Source: Pseudomonadota bacterium (GTDB taxonomy: Bacteria; Pseudomonadota; Alphaproteobacteria; Sphingomonadales; Sphingomonadaceae). Taken from it: DNA of 6,933 bases. Each line of letters starts with the position of its first letter. Position 1 is the first letter of the stretch. A model generated the notes under the pieces. The model had not been told where the DNA came from and searched no databases. It saw only the letters and a list, made by a program, of their open reading frames with translations. Positions 4,241 to 6,933 of this stretch are shown here, one piece after another. The stretch covers positions 1 through 6,933 of the forward strand of contig JAFAEZ010000207.1 of NCBI GenBank assembly GCA_023423775.1, in the 5' to 3' direction. Both the position numbers and the translations under genes were made by a program.

Positions 4241-6933
4241 AGCCGCTCTCGCGCCTGCAAGGCGACCAGTTGCGCGCGTCGAGCCCGCGCGATCACGCCG
4301 CCTTGTCCGCGTCGGCCGGCACCGGCAAGACCCACGTCCTCACCGCCCGCGTCCTGCGCCTGCTCCTCTCCGGCGTTGATCCCGCCTCGATCCTCTGCCT
4401 CACCTTCACCAAGGCGGGCGCGGCGGAAATGGCGGACCGCATCCACGCCCGGCTCGCTTACTGGGTGCGGCTGAAGGATGCCGAGCTCGGCGCCGAGCTG
4501 CTCGCGCTCGGCGAGGATCCCGGGCCGGCCAGCCGCGAACGGGCCCGAACCCTGTTCGCCCGGGTGCTCGACGCTGCCGGGGGCGGTCTGCGCATCCAGA
4601 CGATCCACGCCTTCGCCCAGGGCCTGCTCGCCGCCTTCCCGGCCGAAGCGGGGCTGGTCCCCGGCTTTCGTCCGCTCGAGGCGCGCGAGGAGAAAGCGCT
4701 CGCCCGCCAGGCCCTGGCCGACCTGCTCGTCCGCGCCGAGGCCGGCGGCGATCTGCCGCTGGTGCGCGATCTCCAGGCGTTGAGCCATCGGCTCGGCGAG
4801 GGCGGCGCCGAGGATTTCCTGATGCAATGCGCGCGCGCGCCGGCGGCGATGGAAGCGTTGGGCGCCCGCGAGGGAATCGAGGCGCGGCTCCGGCGCGCGT
4901 TCGGCATCCCGGCCGGCGACGTCGAAGAGGCGATCGGAGAAGCCTGCTGTGACGACGTGTTCGATGTCGCCACGCTGGAGCGGATCGTTGCCGCCAACCG
5001 CGACTGGGGCACGGCCAGCGGGCTCAAATGCTGCGACGCGATCGCCGCGTGGCGCGCCCGCTCCAATGCCGAGCGCGGGCTGACGCTGGAGGAACTGGCC
5101 GGCACCGTGCTCACCAAGGCAGGGGAGCCGCGCGCGGTCACGGCCGGGCTGCTCAAGGCCGCCCCGGATTACGCCCAGCATGCCGCCAAGCTGGTCGAAT
5201 GTTGCCAGGCGCTGCTGCGCCTCCGTTCCACTGCCCGGCTGGTAGAGCAGATCGCCGCAGGCTTGCGCGTCGGCCAAAGCTTCGCCGCCGCTTATGCCGC
5301 CGCCAAGCGCGCGCAAGGCGCCGTCGATTTCGACGATCTCATCCGCTGGGCCGAGGCCCTGCTGCTCGAGCCCGGCATGGGCGAGTGGGTGCGCTTCAAG
5401 CTCGACCAGCAGACCGACCATATCCTCGTCGACGAGGCGCAGGACACCAACGAGCGCCAGTGGAATATCGTGCGCGCGCTCGCGCTCGAATATTTCGCGG
5501 GCGAGGGCGCGCGCGACGCGCACCGTACGATCTTCACCGTCGGCGATTACAAGCAGGCGATCTTCGGCTTCCAGGGCACGGATCCGCAGAGCTTCGACGT
5601 CGCCCGAGCCTGGTTCGACCGCGAGGCGCGGGCGGTCGAGCGCGACTTCCTCGATCTGTCGATGGACCGCAGCTTCCGCTCCTCGCCGCCGATCCTGGAG
5701 GCGGTCGACCGGGTGATCGCCGACCTCGGCCATGAGGCGCTCGGCCTGCCCAAGCGGCCCAACCCGCACGAGAGCTTCCACGAGAGTCGCCCCGGCTCGG
5801 TGACTTTGTGGCAGCCGCTCAGCGTCGAGCTCGCCGAGACGCTCGACGAGGACAAAGGCGAAGAAGGCTGGGTGGGGGATTCGGTGCGCCTGTTTGCGGC
5901 CCGTGTCGCCCGGCAGATCCGCCACTGGCTCGATCATCCGTTCGAGATCGGTCATGGCGATAAGAAGCGCCCGGTCCGGCCCGAGGATATCTTGATCCTC
6001 GTCCGGCGCCGCTCGACGCTGGCGGCCCTGATCGTCGCCCGGCTCCATGCCGAGGGGGTCCCGGTCGCCGGAGTCGACCGCCTGCTGCTCTCGGCGCCGC
6101 TCGCGGTGCAGGACCTGCTGGCGGCGGCCCGTTTCGCCGTCCAGCCGATGGACGATCTCAACCTTGCCGGGCTGTTGGTCTCTCCGTTATTTGGGTGGAC
6201 CCAAGATCAGCTCTTCGCCGTCGCGCACGGAAGGGAAGGGGCGCTCTGGCCCGAGGTGCGGGCCAAGGCCGAGCCGGCGGCCTGGCAGGGCCTGCAGGAC
6301 ATATTGGCGATGGCCGATTACGCCACGCCCCATCAATTCCTCGAAACCTTGCTGTCCGGTCCACTTGAGGGTCGGCGCAAGCTGCTCGAAAGGCTCGGAC
6401 CGGAGGCGCGCGACCCGATCGAGGAACTGCTCGCCAGCGCGCTCGACTTCGAAAACAACGCGACTCCCTCGCTGCAGCGTTTTCTCGATTGGTTCGCGCG
6501 CGGTGATGTGGAGATCGTGCGCGATGCCGGGGAATCGCGTGACGCGGTGCGGGTGATGACCGCGCACGGATCGAAGGGCCTGCAATCGCCGGTCGTGATC
6601 CTCGCCGACGCTACTGTCGATCCGTCGCGGTCGCGCGGTGGCGGCGCCGATCTCGATCTTGGCGATAGCTCTCCGCCCGTGCCCGTTTTCCGTCCCAGGA
6701 AGGACGAACTTGCCGAGCCGCTCAAGGCTCAGATCGACCGCCAGGACGTGCTCGACCGCCAAGAGCATTGGCGCCTGCTCTATGTGGCGATGACCCGGGC
6801 CGAGGAGCGGCTCTATGTCGGCGGGGCTCTCGGTCCGGCCGACCGCCGGGGCCCGCCGCAGGGGAGCTGGTATCAGGCGATCGAAACCTCGCTGGCCGGC
6901 CTCGGTTGCGACTGGGTCGAGGACCGCTTGTGG
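4225..6933 (+). CDS. addA: AddA helicase-nuclease subunit, alphaproteobacterial type (3' truncated by window)
   Basis: First 903 residues of the UvrD-family helicase subunit of AddAB, which with AddB processes double-strand breaks for RecA-dependent repair. Helicase motifs run in order: Q15 near the start, Walker A SASAGTGKT (28-36, K35), motif Ia LTFTKAGAAEM (59-69), TIHAF (126-130), motif II VDEAQDT (402-408), motif III VGDYKQAIFGFQG (439-451), motif IV DRSFRS (481-486), motif V MTAHGSKGLQSPVV (778-791) and motif VI LYVAMTRAEERL (852-863). The frame stays open to the last base, so the C-terminal PD-(D/E)XK nuclease domain lies outside. No ATG precedes Walker A in frame; an in-frame TAA at 4204-4206 bounds the search, and TTG at 4225 gives the usual short N-terminus before PLSRLQGDQ. 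No Shine-Dalgarno is clear. The usual upstream partner addB is absent; the neighbour upstream is divergent. Confidence 0.93.
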   Translation, partial: MPNRLKPLSRLQGDQLRASSPRDHAALSASAGTGKTHVLTARVLRLLLSGVDPASILCLTFTKAGAAEMADRIHARLAYWVRLKDAELGAELLALGEDPGPASRERARTLFARVLDAAGGGLRIQTIHAFAQGLLAAFPAEAGLVPGFRPLEAREEKALARQALADLLVRAEAGGDLPLVRDLQALSHRLGEGGAEDFLMQCARAPAAMEALGAREGIEARLRRAFGIPAGDVEEAIGEACCDDVFDVATLERIVAANRDWGTASGLKCCDAIAAWRARSNAERGLTLEELAGTVLTKAGEPRAVTAGLLKAAPDYAQHAAKLVECCQALLRLRSTARLVEQIAAGLRVGQSFAAAYAAAKRAQGAVDFDDLIRWAEALLLEPGMGEWVRFKLDQQTDHILVDEAQDTNERQWNIVRALALEYFAGEGARDAHRTIFTVGDYKQAIFGFQGTDPQSFDVARAWFDREARAVERDFLDLSMDRSFRSSPPILEAVDRVIADLGHEALGLPKRPNPHESFHESRPGSVTLWQPLSVELAETLDEDKGEEGWVGDSVRLFAARVARQIRHWLDHPFEIGHGDKKRPVRPEDILILVRRRSTLAALIVARLHAEGVPVAGVDRLLLSAPLAVQDLLAAARFAVQPMDDLNLAGLLVSPLFGWTQDQLFAVAHGREGALWPEVRAKAEPAAWQGLQDILAMADYATPHQFLETLLSGPLEGRRKLLERLGPEARDPIEELLASALDFENNATPSLQRFLDWFARGDVEIVRDAGESRDAVRVMTAHGSKGLQSPVVILADATVDPSRSRGGGADLDLGDSSPPVPVFRPRKDELAEPLKAQIDRQDVLDRQEHWRLLYVAMTRAEERLYVGGALGPADRRGPPQGSWYQAIETSLAGLGCDWVEDRLW

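Noticed and set aside
4192..6048. 618-codon open frame on the minus strand
   Set aside because: It lies wholly antisense to addA, whose helicase motifs are complete and in order. Long antisense frames are expected in such GC-rich coding DNA; its translation is low-complexity and Arg/Ala-rich with no domain.
1..6933. Defence system, mobile element, CRISPR or toxin-antitoxin module
   Set aside because: No transposase, integrase, repeat array, nuclease-effector pair or antitoxin was found. AddA is a housekeeping repair enzyme here, and the base composition looks even along the window.

Overview
The window is about 6.9 kb of high-GC chromosomal DNA, packed on both strands with ordinary-looking bacterial genes. 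The alphaproteobacterial form of the AddA helicase-nuclease, a PAS histidine kinase of FixL-like architecture, a DUF1622 membrane protein and a Tat-exported M24 peptidase together suggest an alphaproteobacterium, most likely of the Sphingomonadales. That placement is an inference from protein style, not from a marker gene. I see no rRNA, tRNA, CRISPR array, insertion sequence, phage gene or plasmid gene.

Layout, left to right. A Tat-exported M24 metallopeptidase (Xaa-Pro aminopeptidase/prolidase type) runs leftward from 1298 to 36, with hairpin-forming palindromes at and beyond its stop. Across a 118-bp divergent gap, an orphan PAS histidine kinase runs rightward (1417-2520). Its stop codon overlaps that of a leftward DUF1622 membrane protein (2517-2891) in a shared CTAG. 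Across a second divergent gap of 113 bp, a small secreted protein resembling surface-adhesin E proteins runs rightward (3005-3475). It ends 7 bp from a leftward hotdog-fold acyl-CoA thioesterase (3483-3896). Upstream of the thioesterase on the same strand is a 33-codon gene (3958-4059) with a strong ribosome binding site; it encodes a single-span membrane miniprotein. A third divergent gap leads to addA (4225 to the window end). AddA starts at an apparent TTG and is cut off by the window edge before its nuclease domain.

Functional links. The genes mostly look like independent housekeeping or envelope functions. Only the 33-aa gene and the thioesterase could plausibly share a transcript. AddA normally acts with AddB in double-strand-break end processing and in alphaproteobacteria usually follows addB directly; here no addB lies upstream and addA appears to have its own promoter. 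No dramatic new system is evident. The observations most worth a second look are the unlisted 33-aa membrane protein, the odd start region of addA with its overlapping mini-ORFs, and the PAS domain, which keeps the FixL-type proximal histidine position but not the distal arginine.
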